Made by a program: the position numbers and the translations under genes
The notes under the pieces: generated by a model
What the model was told of the DNA's origin: nothing
The model's input: the letters and a program-made list of their open reading frames with translations, nothing else
The model's database searches: none
NCBI GenBank assembly: GCA_026874595.1
Contig: CM049314.1
Location: 35,505,229-35,569,228, forward strand
Reading direction: 5' to 3'
Length of the DNA: 64,000 nt
Origin: Sipunculus nudus
Lineage: Eukaryota > Annelida > Sipuncula > Golfingiida > Sipunculidae
Shown: one piece after another, positions 12,298 through 23,279 of the stretch
How positions within the stretch are numbered: position 1 is the stretch's first letter
Layout of the letters: every line of letters begins with the position of its first letter

Positions 12298-12360
12298 CTA
12301 CACCCTATAACATTATATGGTCCACGTACACGGGGTCTGTTGCGAAGGCGCAGGCTGCAG

Positions 12361-12412
<52 letters not shown>

Positions 12413-13620
12413 GTGTGTGTGTGTGTAAAATATGTATGTAGCAAGGTCGAATTATCGAATACGGGAAACATTAAAATTCTGTAAATATAACAGATTAAAA
12501 CCATACAATAGATAAGGTAATTATCATCTTTAATATATTTGTCAAAAACGGATATTGAGACCATATAAAATCGTAATTTTTTGCCACATCACAAAATAAT
12601 AATTTTTTGTTTATCTGTTGCAAATATTTATACTTTACATAATTAATGTGGTACAATATTCTTCTTCTAAAGCGTCTGTTTAACTGGTCAGGATCATTCG
12701 GGTCATCCTATTAACAGAATTGAAAGTTCGTCTTAAAGAAATTATACTCTCTCGGCTGCATTCAAGAAACAACACCGTCTCGTAAAAATTACATAATTTT
12801 TTAAGAAATGGCAGGGAAACTCTCATTTTCACTTAATTTGTTCTAACAAAATATCCCACTGATTGTTTTTAAGATAACATATTAAATCGTAAGTTCACAT
12901 GCCCGCATAACAATGGGTACGAAAGGCTCAAATATTGAGAACATACACTCTTAACTTATTTTAAAAATATTTCCTCTCAGCTGGCTTCAGATTGTTTCAT
13001 GAATCGAAATAGTTTTAAAAACCGACTTTGTATCATCTAGGCCTAGGTGCATTTTAATATATTACGCAGTATGACCTTATACTACCAAAATAAAAAACTG
13101 TTTGCCTCTTCGTCAAACTAGAGATAACGAGAACTGAGATGTCATTAGATATCAAGGCACCATGAGCTGGCAGGAAAAGTTCGGGCTTAAATATATGCGC
13201 ATATGCGTGCGACATGTAATTCTTCTAAGTTTAATGTAAATTACCCGACCCGTGACTTACCCTTACAGTGTTTATTTCAGAGTTTATCGATGCAGCAGGC
13301 TTATAAATATTAAATATTACATTTTTCTAAGCGTGAACAGCTTAATCTATGACACCGCCAGGGTATGGGGACACAAGGTTTTGAAGAAACCGCAGGTGTA
13401 TTTAAACATATTAATTTAAACAAGAACAACAACATCATTTGTCCCAGTTTAATGAATTACTCGCACAACCTTGCTTGCAGACAGACGTATGATTACGTAA
13501 ATGTACTGATTATAAAACCAGTCACCCTGCAGTTCAAGCATTAAAATAAAACTTTTTCCTGAAGCGCCAAACTAAACTTCGATGGTAGTGTCCTCTTAAG
13601 GTGAAAGAAAAAAAAATAAC

Positions 13621-13830
13621 ATGGATGGATTGGTGAAGAAAAGGATTGATTCCAACGGAGCAATAACGATGACGGTCGAAGGACAGGAAATTACTCCCAT
13701 GGTTGAAAAGGAAGTTGACAAAGGAGATCAAGTCCTATTGGAGACAGATGAGGGTACAGAACCCGAGTTGGTGCTATATACTATAGATCAAACGCCTCAA
13801 TGGGTTAATGCTTTATTATTAGGTTTACAG
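13621..13830 (+). CDS. Pseudogene exon 1 (start codon to 'LLLGLQ')
   Basis: ATG at 13621 and donor 'TTACAG|gtaagt' in phase 0, 70 codons. The acidic hydrophilic cytoplasmic N terminus leads into 'YTIDQTPQWVNALLLGLQ', the start of the first membrane helix in SLC23 proteins. In isolation it is fully intact. Confidence 0.8.
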
Positions 13831-14364
13831 GTAAGTGTCGTCAAGCTGAGGTATAATAATAAAACATGGAAAAGCATGCATATTTTATAATACATAGGAG
13901 GATTTTCTTCGTTATCAAATTACTCGATTTTGCATTAAGACAATTTTGACCCCCCCAAAAAAATAATAAAAAATACTGATTTTATCATCAGACAATGAAA
14001 TTTTTAATTAATCCTGTTAACATCCTGAAGAAAATGTACAAGGACATGCCTTTCCGATCTAAGAATATACTAGATGTATGCAATCGTTAAGCGATCGCTG
14101 GAACCTTCTCTGTGTGATAATTTGCATCTGGGAAATAAGGTCATTTCCTAATAAATACAAGGTGCTTATGTGTGACTTATTTGTGCCTAAGTTTCAGTTT
14201 GTGGGAATACTGTATATCTACCTCAAAGAACAAATGAAAGAAGAAGGTTGAAAAAGAACATTAGTTTTAAGCAATTATGCACATATAGGGTTCCTAAGTA
14301 GGGAACCGACAAAACATTTTAACCCAAATATGGATATAGTACAAACCTTATTTGCCCCTTTAAG

Positions 14365-14513
14365 CCTCCATTATATGTATACGGAGTGGCGACGACAACA
14401 ATAACTGCAGAGACCGTGGGTATGAGAGACATCATTTTACGCGGTCAGCTTCTCAGTACCGTTCTTATTGTGGCTGCCGTGGCAACATTGCTGCAGACGA
14501 TATTTGGAAACTG
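14365..14513 (+). CDS. Pseudogene exon 2
   Basis: Acceptor 'ccctttaag' gives phase 0 entry, matching the end of exon 1; donor 'ACTG|gtatgc' leaves phase 2. It encodes 'VATTTITAETVGMRDIILRG', then 'QLLSTVLIVAAVATLLQTIF'. This matches the family segment ending 'TTLIQTTxG', though the conserved 'QHYL' start is replaced. Confidence 0.7.
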
Positions 14514-15097
14514 GTATGCCCGTCAGGGGCGCGTTTATTCGCATAACAATATATTCAATTTCAAAATACCACAATGTTATCATATCATAAAAATACTATA
14601 AATTTATTTTATAAGATGTGACTTTGGCTTTCAATGTTCAAATCCCCATAATCAAAAAAGATCAGAAAGCATTATCAGTCACTTAGTAAAAACTTTTATA
14701 TTGCCAGTTTCCTGTTCAACAGTTAAGCCAATATATAGCACACATACGGCTGTCTCTCTTACTGGGTCTATGGAGATTAAGTGTTGCTTACATCGTTATC
14801 TGAGTGTCGAAAGGGTAGCTATGACTTTAACCATCGATTAGAAAGTTCTTCTGATACACATGTTTTATAGCGTCATCCGGATCATTGTAGGCTACCAATC
14901 GTACAGGGATCATTTTTCTTACCACTCATTTCATTATCGTCTCTGTCTAAATGGGAATGCGCTGATGGCATATTATCTATAAGTGGGTAAATAGATATCG
15001 TATTGTGTTGCTGAGCAAAAAAGAATTGGCTCTATGTGATTTTTACCATATATTTATAATATATATATATATATATGTTTGTGCGTGTGTGTGTTAA

Positions 15098-15253
15098 CAG
15101 TAAAACCTCTCCTAGGGACCAGCTCTGTTTAGCGACCACCTAAAATAACGACCGCTTGTTCATGGTCCCGATTCCTTTATTTCTTCGTGTAAGGCCTCGC
15201 TTAGAGGTCCATTTCTCTCTCTCTGTCTCTCTCTCTCTCTATATATATATATA

Positions 15254-15315
<62 letters not shown>

Positions 15316-16047
15316 CCTGTTTGAATGTTGTATTACTATGAAGCTTGATGGAATAATCGCGAATATTATAATATTACATCGAGTAATGGAAAATCATGCT
15401 TGAAATTATTTGGACATATTCATTATGTATATGGGAACATTCCGATACTTGCCCACACATTGTCTTGCCTTTCTGATAGATCGCTGTCAGTTTATTCCCC
15501 TACTGGTTTAGTTTGCAATTAAATTGCTTGCTGTTGTGCGACCATGCCTCTTTAGGGCTCTTCTTGAAGGAGAAAGTGACGTTAATCAAGGCGGCAACAC
15601 CAGGACGCAGTCAGCCCCAACTGGCTCTGCAGTTTAGCGTCGGTAAAACTCAAGTGCACGCAATATATACTCAAGCGGAAGGCTAAATATATGACAGCCA
15701 CGTATTATGTTCAATATATATTCAGTAGGTTATCTTCGTATTGCCTTTAGTGGAATTAGGTGTTAATGATCAGTCACTCCATATGTGTATATGTATAATC
15801 ATTTTCATCATGAATAAATATATAAAATAATTTTGTTTTCTTTCAGCTACACACACACAAAAAAACATTCATAATAAGGGCCAGTTAAGTAAAATATTTT
15901 GTTATAATTCACATTAAAGATATGCATTTTAATACACATTAAACATCAGCATGTAAAAGGTAAAAGTTTCACAAATACGACAACCACCGAAATACGACCA
16001 CTTTGCTCAGTCCCCAGGGTGGCCGTAATTGTGGGGTTCCACTGTAT
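15098..16047. mobile_element. Possible MITE-like element(s) with 'CAGTAAAACC / GGTTCCACTGTA' ends
   Basis: The left end 'CAGTAAAACCTCTCCTAGGG' and the right end 'GTGGGGTTCCACTGTA' are inverted relative to each other. Both are followed inward by 'cgaccac' motifs, and (TA)n tracts are adjacent or internal. The spacing of about 950 bp may reflect one expanded element or two separate halves. The same end pair bounds the element at 40359-40892. Confidence 0.45.
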
Positions 16048-16235
16048 ATGTTTGTTTGTTTATGTCTATGTGTGTATTTGTTCACAACAAAACTCAAGCA
16101 ATCAAGAACGGAATCATATGGAATTTTAAAGAATTTCGGGAACTTGCCAGTGAACAAACATTTATATTTTTTTTTATTGTGTTACTGGGTGACATAAAAG
16201 CGGACCGAACTGTTTGCTAGTGATGCTTGCTTTTC

Positions 16236-16366
16236 TAGTGAAACGGTTGGTACGCCGGACTTGTGCGCCACCGACTTGGGTTCGACTCCCGCATCGGCCC
16301 AGTATTTTCCCCCGAAAAATTTGTCTTCGTAACAACGTGGGGGCTCGTCCGGGATGACGGTAAACT
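16236..16366 (+). repeat. tRNA-like SINE head
   Basis: A B-box-like GGTTCGACTCC at 16279-16289 follows 'ggttggtacgccggacttgt', a weak A-box-like stretch. The following 'cgtgggggctcgtccgggatgac' is the presumed body. No cloverleaf with proper acceptor pairing is evident, so it is not called as a tRNA. Confidence 0.45.
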
Positions 16367-16383
16367 TTTTATTCTGAAATTTT

Positions 16384-16697
16384 TATATTCATCGGCACTG
16401 TGAATAATCCCTGTTATAGGCATCGGCATTTAGAATAATACCTAACGGTTATAGAAACCGGTACTGAGAATAATCTCTAACGGCTATTGGCATCAGCATT
16501 GAGAATAATCTCTATTTATTATAGACACCGGCACTGAGAATAATCTCGAACTGTTATAGACATCGGCACTGCGCATAATCTCTAACTGTTATAGGCACCG
16601 GCACTAAGAATAATCTCTGTTATAGGCACCGGCACTGAGAATAATCTCTAACGGTTATAGGCATCGGCACTGAGAATAATTTCTAACTTTTATATAC
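16384..16697 (+). repeat. 35-bp minisatellite made of a splice acceptor plus exon start
   Basis: About nine units built from 'TTATAG', 'GCATCGGCACTGAG' and 'AATAATCTCTAACGG', running directly into the NAT-signature exon. The second part equals the first 14 bases expected for that exon (compare 'GAATCGGCACGGAG' after the acceptor in the upstream gene). Seven units keep the TTATAG acceptor; the copy at the exon itself reads TTATAT. Confidence 0.85.
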
Positions 16698-16799
16698 ATC
16701 GGCACTGAGGGAGTCGGGAACTTTCTCTGTGGAATCTGGGGTTGTGGAATTGGTACATCGTCGTACAGTATTAACATCGGCGTCATTGCACTAACCAGA
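16698..16799 (+). pseudogene. NAT-signature exon with destroyed splice acceptor
   Basis: It encodes 'IGTEGVGNFLCGIWGCGIGT' and '[11 protein letters not shown]', closely matching the functional fifth visible exon of the upstream gene; the donor 'AGA|gtaaat' is good. Upstream the expected 'ttatag|' acceptor reads 'ttatat'. Using the AG of the preceding repeat unit would add a segment with an in-frame stop (AAT AAT TTC TAA). Confidence 0.75.
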
Positions 16800-17917
16800 G
16801 TAAATATAATAACGATAGGCAAAAATCACAATATATGCCTTCTTATTTGCAAGATTTTCGCAATTCTGATTGTGTATAGTGAAACAGTCCAAACTGTTAT
16901 TTGAGCACAATTATTACAAGAGTACGCCAATGGCATATTTCAATGCATTTCTATGAGTAATTAATACGTCAATCATAAATAATACAAGAAATACGTGGTA
17001 AACTAATACATGCAAATTAACAATGCATGTTGTAATGAAAAATGTAATATAGCACCTTCATGGGTAGTGTGATTGTATTTTATTCGAAAAACGGATATAT
17101 GGACACAGACTACGTGCCAGTAATGATTGATTCGTCTCCAAGGTTCAACGCCAAACAAAGTTTTTGTCTTAGCAAGCTTTACACAAGCTTTGTGTATCTT
17201 TACTTCGTCTTCCATTCATGGATGCTGTGAACCATTAGAAAGAAATTATCGTTAATTAAACCATTAAACTTCTTGGGAATGTTTTATCAGGCAACATTGC
17301 GTCCAAAGGTCATTCAGTGACACGCAAATCGGTTTCCGACCAATCAGCTTTAAGCTTTAAAAGAATGTCTAAATAGATAACATAACCCTTCACCCCTTCT
17401 AAAGAATATTAAGTTCATAGGTGTCGATCAGTCAATTTCGAAAAAACGAGGTGCGCCCTATTACAAGGTTTAAATATGTGATATAAGAGTGAAAAAATGT
17501 ATGCAATGTCGCATAAATTTTATTTAACTCTCTCGCACCTCATGCCGAGGGGTACGACGACTGCCAAATAAAGAGAAAAAAATGTTAAAAATTGCATTCG
17601 TCAGAACCATATATCTTTCTGATATCGCGTAACTGGAGATAATCCTACGTGCGAACAAACGTTTATTGACATACACTCACCAAACAATGAACATGATTAT
17701 CTCCGAAGTCGCACTACAGCCCATGTGCACACTATAGTAACATGTAAAAAATGAATAAAGTATTTCATATAAGGAATGTGGTGGCCGACAACGGCGGAAG
17801 AAGTAACCTTACTCTTTGTGTGCTTTTCTTAACGTAAATAGTCCTCTGAATGTAATTTGCTGTATATTTTTATGACTTTTGTTCTGCTTTGTGTATTAGT
17901 ACCTGATGGTGTTGTAG

Positions 17918-17990
17918 GTTATGACGGAGTCGATCAGGTTTTCACTGTACTGCTAAGGTCTACCATTATTACAACCCTATTGAATAACGA
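17918..17990 (+). pseudogene. Partial homologue of the eighth visible SLC23 exon
   Basis: Acceptor 'gttgtag' followed by 'GYDGVDQVFTVLLRSTIITT', aligned with '[20 protein letters not shown]' of the upstream gene. Similarity fades after about 24 codons. The 'LDNT' motif and the donor are missing and a poly-C tract follows. Confidence 0.6.
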
Positions 17991-18082
17991 TCGTTCCTCG
18001 GCATTGATTCTCCCCTCCCCCCCCCCCCCCCCAACCCCACAGTGACAGAGAGCTTTCTCAGTGGATTAGCCCCCAGTACTGT

Positions 18083-18590
18083 ACAGTATATGGATTAAGG
18101 CGGTATGGGGATCAAGGAATTCATATTTGATGTAAAATTTGTGATCTGACCCATTTTGATTTTCAAATAGAAGATGTCTGCTGAATTTTAGCAACAAAAT
18201 TTCTTTGAGCTATTATAGTTCGTTATTACATGGATTTAATTTTTCTGGATGTTAATTTGATAATCTGGCGAGGCTGTCTTTCGCATAGGTGGTGGTGGAA
18301 CCCACAAAACCCAGAATTCTAAGATGGCTTCTTTCCTCTTCAATGGTTTTGCCTGCAGTATTATTTAGTATATGAATTATGGATTTTGAGGAGTCGAGGA
18401 ATTCGTATTTTATGTAAAATTTGTGATTAGAACAATTTTGGCCCAAAAAGGTTAATTCGTCTCTAACTTGACGGATGTTACCCAAAGTGATGTCTAGTGG
18501 TTGATTTCTCAATGAATATGGTTTACAATACAAGATGAGCATGGATAAATAACAAAATTGTAAATATAAACCATTCCTAAAGGTCAAAAG
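18083..18590 (-). other. Unidentified minus-strand coding-like block, partly duplicated
   Basis: An open frame at 18252-18587 contains 'NHKFYIKYEFLDSSKSIIHI'. About 281 bp away, at 18083-18170, the minus strand again encodes 'SDHKFYIKYEFLD...LIHIL' in diverged DNA. Differences that preserve the amino acids suggest the segment was once coding. I do not recognise the family. Confidence 0.35.
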
Positions 18591-18934
18591 ACGTCACAAT
18601 TAAAAGGTTTCATTGATGACAAATTCATATAAAAATATGTAAAATATTCACGAAAGTTTTCAGTTAAGCCTTCGTTTTATCACCTACTAAAACCAGTTGC
18701 CAGTTAATTATGTAACATTTGCTTTATTAGCACTGGTTTACAAATGATAGAGAAGCGTGCGTTTCCCACTAGCCGAATTGATGTTTAATATATAGTCACA
18801 AACCATGGAAAATATGAGATAAATGTGCCGAATAACCTTGTGTCGTGCTAGTTTGCAATAAAAGAACCTGTAACACCCGAATTCTTAATTATTTGCATGA
18901 TCTTCAATTAATGTACATCTAATTTTATATCCAG

Positions 18935-19012
18935 ATCCTCAGCATGCAGGGATATCCGTGCAGTGTTCTACAGAGAATGACTTTAAACAGGCAACACAGG
19001 CAGTTCCAGTTG
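18935..19012 (+). pseudogene. Possible start of last SLC23 exon (doubtful)
   Basis: Acceptor 'ttatatccag' followed in phase 1 by 'DPQHAGISVQCSTENDF', comparable in place and phase to '[14 protein letters not shown]' of the upstream gene. The downstream conserved 'FPFGM...FLKYIP' block is not found. Confidence 0.3.
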
Positions 19013-19327
19013 ATCAATGGTATTACATTCTTTTCATGAGAACATTAGGCCTTATCTGGAGTGTATGAATAACAGCCAGCTTTTACTATTAATATAGTTA
19101 TATCTTCATTTTGCGATTCAGATCAGAATGAAGATTAACTATTTTTATACTTTTATGATATTTGATGCATTATGGGATGGCTGCCTGCTGGATATCCTAT
19201 ATTTGTCAGAGCAAGGTTTGCAAGACGCTGCAGTAGAATGTACATATTTCATTTGGGCCGAGATTTTCATATTTAATATTTATACCAGATACCAGATTTA
19301 TACGTAGACGAAAATTGTAAGTAGATC

Positions 19328-19680
19328 AGAAGTAGAGCACAGGGCTCATAGCCGGGAGATCGTGAGTTCGAATCTCAGCCGAAGCGTTGAGATTTTTCAC
19401 GTTCGGCTCCTACCTAGGGTGAGCGCTTCGCATGCTTAATGGGGAGACTGTGCCCAAAAACCGAGTTTTGCATGTGCGCCTTTCCTCGGGTGTTCCCCGG
19501 GGTCATAACCCTGCAATGAGGATGACAAACAACCAGGAACCGCAGGAGTGATTCACCTGGCCTGATTGACGCCATAATTATTGCGTGTAAGCCCCTGCCA
19601 CGTTGTCCAAAACCGGAATGGAATTCTGCAGATGCGCAAAGTATTTTCTTAAATAAGCATTAATACAACTTTTTATTTGA
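19328..19680 (+). repeat. tRNA-derived SINE (copy 2, most complete)
   Basis: The head 'agtagagcacagggctcata' followed by the B-box-like 'GAGTTCGAATCTC' (19364-19376) is tRNA-related. The body runs through 'cctcgggtgttccccggggtc' and ends in GGAATGGAATTCTGCAGATG near 19634, the tail shared with copies at 1-60 and 34290-34520. Confidence 0.75.
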
Positions 19681-19742
19681 ACAGCTACCGATAAACGTAG
19701 GATATTGGTAGTAGATTTTAAATTAATAAAATTACTATATTA

Positions 19743-20079
19743 GGCCAAAATAAAAAAAAGGAATGGTTCTCAGGCACTTTTTTTCGGAAATCAATGCGGG
19801 CGGGCGCTTTTTTTATTTTAAATTTTTTTGTATGCTTCGATAGAAATGTCAAATGATAAGGGAAAAGCATGAAAATAAAAGTTTTATTTTGTTAAATAAG
19901 TAAAAGCACTACAAAACAAAGGAAATTGTATGGTTTTATCTTCTTGAAAGAAATGTCGGAGCGGTAGCAGCTCAAAATTGGAAACTTTTTATTGAAAATC
20001 AAAATAAAAATTTTTGATGCGGGGGTTTAAAATTGATGCGGGCGGTGCCTGAGAACCATACCTTTAATTTTTTTTGGCC
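19743..20079. mobile_element. Non-autonomous TIR element (MITE), TTA target duplication
   Basis: Terminal inverted repeats start GGCCAAAATAAAAAAAAGG on the left and end CCTTTAATTTTTTTTGGCC on the right. They continue inward with 'ATGGTTCTCAGGCAC' and, more weakly, 'atgcgggcgg'. TTA flanks both ends (19740-19742 and 20080-20082). About 337 bp, no ORF. A 3-bp TWA duplication fits PIF/Harbinger; that superfamily call is inference. Confidence 0.75.
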
Positions 20080-20084
20080 TTAAC

Positions 20085-20918
20085 ATTAAAAAATAATAGT
20101 ATGCCAGTACCTGAAATAATATAATTAAGTGTAAGTGCTAACATTGTATTTGCATAAACCACTCAATTAGAATTCATTTCCATTCTTCCACGGTTAAATT
20201 CATTATGATATGAAAGCTAAATTTGAACTATTTTCTGACTGCTTGGGAAATAAGTAGAACATACCATTTCAGCTGATGGAGAGTAGGATTGCTTTTCTAG
20301 AGATATATAATATTTTTGGGGATTCTCACCTAAATTGGACTTTTTACTTTCATAGTAAAGGTCAGGTCCCCGGTTTAAGCAGGCTCCAACCTGTAATCAG
20401 TTTGTTTCGTGTTCTATTGTTTTTGTGGATTCAATGCAGCAGCAGCGCGGCAGCTTTGGCACGACTGGGTTAATTCATGATATCATTGATTTCAGTAAGG
20501 GATACAATTATTATATACACTAACTTTCTACAATATACAAACTACAGAAACCCACCTAGATGTTTCTGCAAAATTTGGGCTTTTGTGAATTTTACTACCA
20601 GAATGAATCTTAGTTTTTGAGTTGCTCAGATATGTTTTCCGCTCCGTAACTCACATAACGTAGGTTACAGTGACCTACTTTTGAATACCTTTGAATGAGG
20701 ACCTGTCAGCAAGTTTGAACTTCCTGTAGACAACAGTTATGATTTGTGCCCGCTGAAATTAAGACTCTCAGCTGTAAATCGTAAAAAAAATAAGGAACAA
20801 AATTGCTAAATATACCTATGAGGAGGAAGCGCCACATCTGTTAGAGTTACATTTCTGCAAGAACCATTAGCAATCGAGATTTCATGACATTCCGTCCACC
20901 CTTCCTGAATTATCTGTG

Positions 20919-20982
<64 letters not shown>

Positions 20983-21630
20983 CAGACAAGAGTCTTATGG
21001 TTTAACGACTCTAAACATGTGTTTTTCCTCCACAAATGAAATATAAGTCACAGTGACCTAATTTTTCATCTGCACCGAGGACCTGCTTGGGCCTGTCATA
21101 ACGATACATTTCTACTTCCTGAGACACCTGGACTATTGTATGAATTTTTACAGAATCTCTGGTGATTTTACATGTTTTCATGTATTGGAATGCAAAGAGT
21201 ATAGGTCACACTTGCGTAATTTTAGATTAACTCAAATGATCTATCAGCATGTGAATTTCCTCCGAATTATGGTCATGATTTGTGCCCCCACTGTAGTCTT
21301 GAGTGATAGCAGTCAGTTGTCATCTTTAATAAAAACAAGTGACTAATGGGTCATGACGCTCAGCTGACTGGGAAGAGATTCGCAAAAGGAAATTTTATCA
21401 TCAGAATGGTAGTATATACCCATTCAACTGAAGCATCAAACAGATTAACCAACAGGCCAAGATTTAGTCTGTATTTAAATATCTCAAAAATAGAGAAAAA
21501 ATGTGTAAACTTTAAAAACTAGAATACGGGTAGTCGACAAGTGACTACGTGTATCCGCCAAAATCAGACTGGAACGGGTGAAGTGAGGCATGGATTGAGT
21601 GGCAAGGGGAAATAGAGTGAGGTATTTTGC
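20085..21630. other. Gene-free stretch
   Basis: No exon-like block is found. It contains diverged pieces of the 'gtgacctaattt' repeat family (about 20640-20760 and 21040-21130) and a (TA)n tract at 20922-20980. Confidence 0.5.
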
Positions 21631-21639
21631 ATATTAGAA

Positions 21640-23060
21640 TGGATATCTGCAGCCTAAATGTGTATGTAGGTTGTGCCATCTACCACAAATCCAGAAAGCT
21701 GTCCAAGTTGTATACATATGCAAAATTTTAGGCAGAAAAGTCAAACCACTACATGTATATGAGTGATTTTAGCCCACGGCAGACAAACAGACAGACGCTT
21801 TGCAAAAATGGTTGCAGCTTTGTGTATGATAAAGACCTATGTGAGATCTATACACATGCAAAATTTTGACCCATTCGGTCAAATGGTTCCCGAGATTTGA
21901 GCTTGGATGTGATCAGCGTGAACGTGAATGTAGGTGGCGCCATCTATCATAAAATCAAGAAAGTTATCCTGGATGTATAAAACTGCAAAATTTTAGGCAG
22001 ATATGTGAAACCACTGCCGAGATATGAGTGACATTATCCCACGGCAGACAAAAAGACAGACGCTGTGCAAAAATGGTTGCAGGTGGCGCCACCAGTTTTC
22101 CGTATGATAAAGAGCTATGTGAGATCTATACACATGCAAAACTTTGGCCCGGCCCAATCGGTCAAACGGTTCCTGAGATATGAGCTTGGATGTGATCAGC
22201 GTGAACGTGAATGTAGGTGGCGCCATCTATCATAAAATCAAGAAAGTTATCCTGGATGTATAAAACTGCAAAATTTTAGGCAGATATGTGAAACCACTGC
22301 CGAGATATGAGTGACATTATCCCATGGCAGACAAACAGACAGACGCTGTGCATAATGGTTGCAGGTGGCGCCACCAGTTTTGCGTATGATAAAGAGCTAT
22401 GTGAGATCTATACACATGCAAAATTTTGGCCCGGCCCAATCGGTCAAACGGTTCCCGAGATATGAGCTTGGATGTGATCAGCGTGAACGTGAATGTAGGT
22501 GGCGCCATCTATCATAAAATCAAGAAAGCTATCCAGGATGTATACGCATGCCGAATTTCAGGTGAATTAGTCAATTCACTGCAGAGATATGAGTGATTTT
22601 AACTCAAGGCAGATGAACAGATGGACACTGTGCAAACATGGTTACAGGTGGCGCCACCATTTTTGTGTATGTTAGAGAGCTATCCAAGGGCTACATTTGT
22701 ATAAATTTTATTTCCTGATCGGTCAAACGGTTCCCGAGATATGAGCTTGGATGTGATCAGCGTGAACGTGAATGTAGGTGGCGCTAGCTGTCATAAAATC
22801 AAGAAAGCTATCCAGGATGTATACGCATGACGAATTTCAGGTGAATTAGTCAATTCACTGCAGAGATATGAGTGATTTTAACCCAAGGCAGATGAACAGA
22901 TGGACACTGTGCAAACATGGTTACAGGTGGCGCCACCATTTTTTGTGTAAGTTATAAAGCAATCCAAGGGCTACATTTGTATAAATTTTATTTCCTGATC
23001 GATCAAACGGTTCCCGAGATATGAGGGATTATGTGTTGAAACAGACACACAAATGGACGC
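21640..23060 (+). repeat. About 280-bp tandem satellite, four to five units
   Basis: 'gcttggatgtgatcagcgtg' recurs at about 21901, 22184, 22466 and 22745, spacing 279-283 bp. Each unit carries 'aggtggcgcca', 'cagacagacgctgtgc' and 'cccgagatatgag'. Middle units are nearly identical, so recent homogenisation is likely. Confidence 0.9.
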
Positions 23061-23279
23061 TGGATAGAGAGGAAAGGTCAGAGGTCAACGCAAATTGGTC
23101 AGGCACTAGTTCACATGTGACCCGATAATTTGTGTAAGTTTCGGGAAAATCGGTCCATTATTCTCAGAGGAGCTCTCTGGAAACGAACGTTGCGGTGGCG
23201 GAGGAACCCGGCCAAAAACATAGTAATCGCAAAACTTCGTTTTGGCGGATACAAAAAATACAGATGGCTCCACCAGTCT

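Larger units (their letters stand above)
10723..13620. other. Intergenic region between the two SLC23 loci
   Basis: No exon-like block is seen. It holds the 3' flank of the first gene, palindromic repeats near 11740-11800, a 22-bp perfect palindrome at 12276, and a (TA)n/(TG)n tract at 12361-12428. Confidence 0.5.
13621..19012 (+). pseudogene. Second SLC23-family locus, decayed paralogue
   Basis: The N-terminal exon (13621-13830) is intact and ends in the SLC23 hallmark 'QTPQWVNALLLGLQ'. A second exon (14365-14513) ends 'LLQTIFGN'. Downstream I find only a NAT-signature exon (16698-16799), a partial eighth-exon homologue (17918-17990) and a doubtful last-exon start (18935-19012). Homologues of the first, second, third, fourth, sixth and seventh visible exons of the upstream gene are missing, as is the C-terminal 'FPFGM' block. 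The acceptor of the NAT exon reads 'ttatat' where the adjacent repeat units read 'ttatag'. Loss of exons plus loss of a splice site favours a pseudogene. An assembly gap or missed, very diverged exons are alternatives; the good first exon leaves room for a short truncated transcript. Confidence 0.7.

Noticed and set aside
15540-15650. Missing SLC23 pseudogene exon
   Set aside because: A short open stretch after 'ttag' does not match the family's missing segments.
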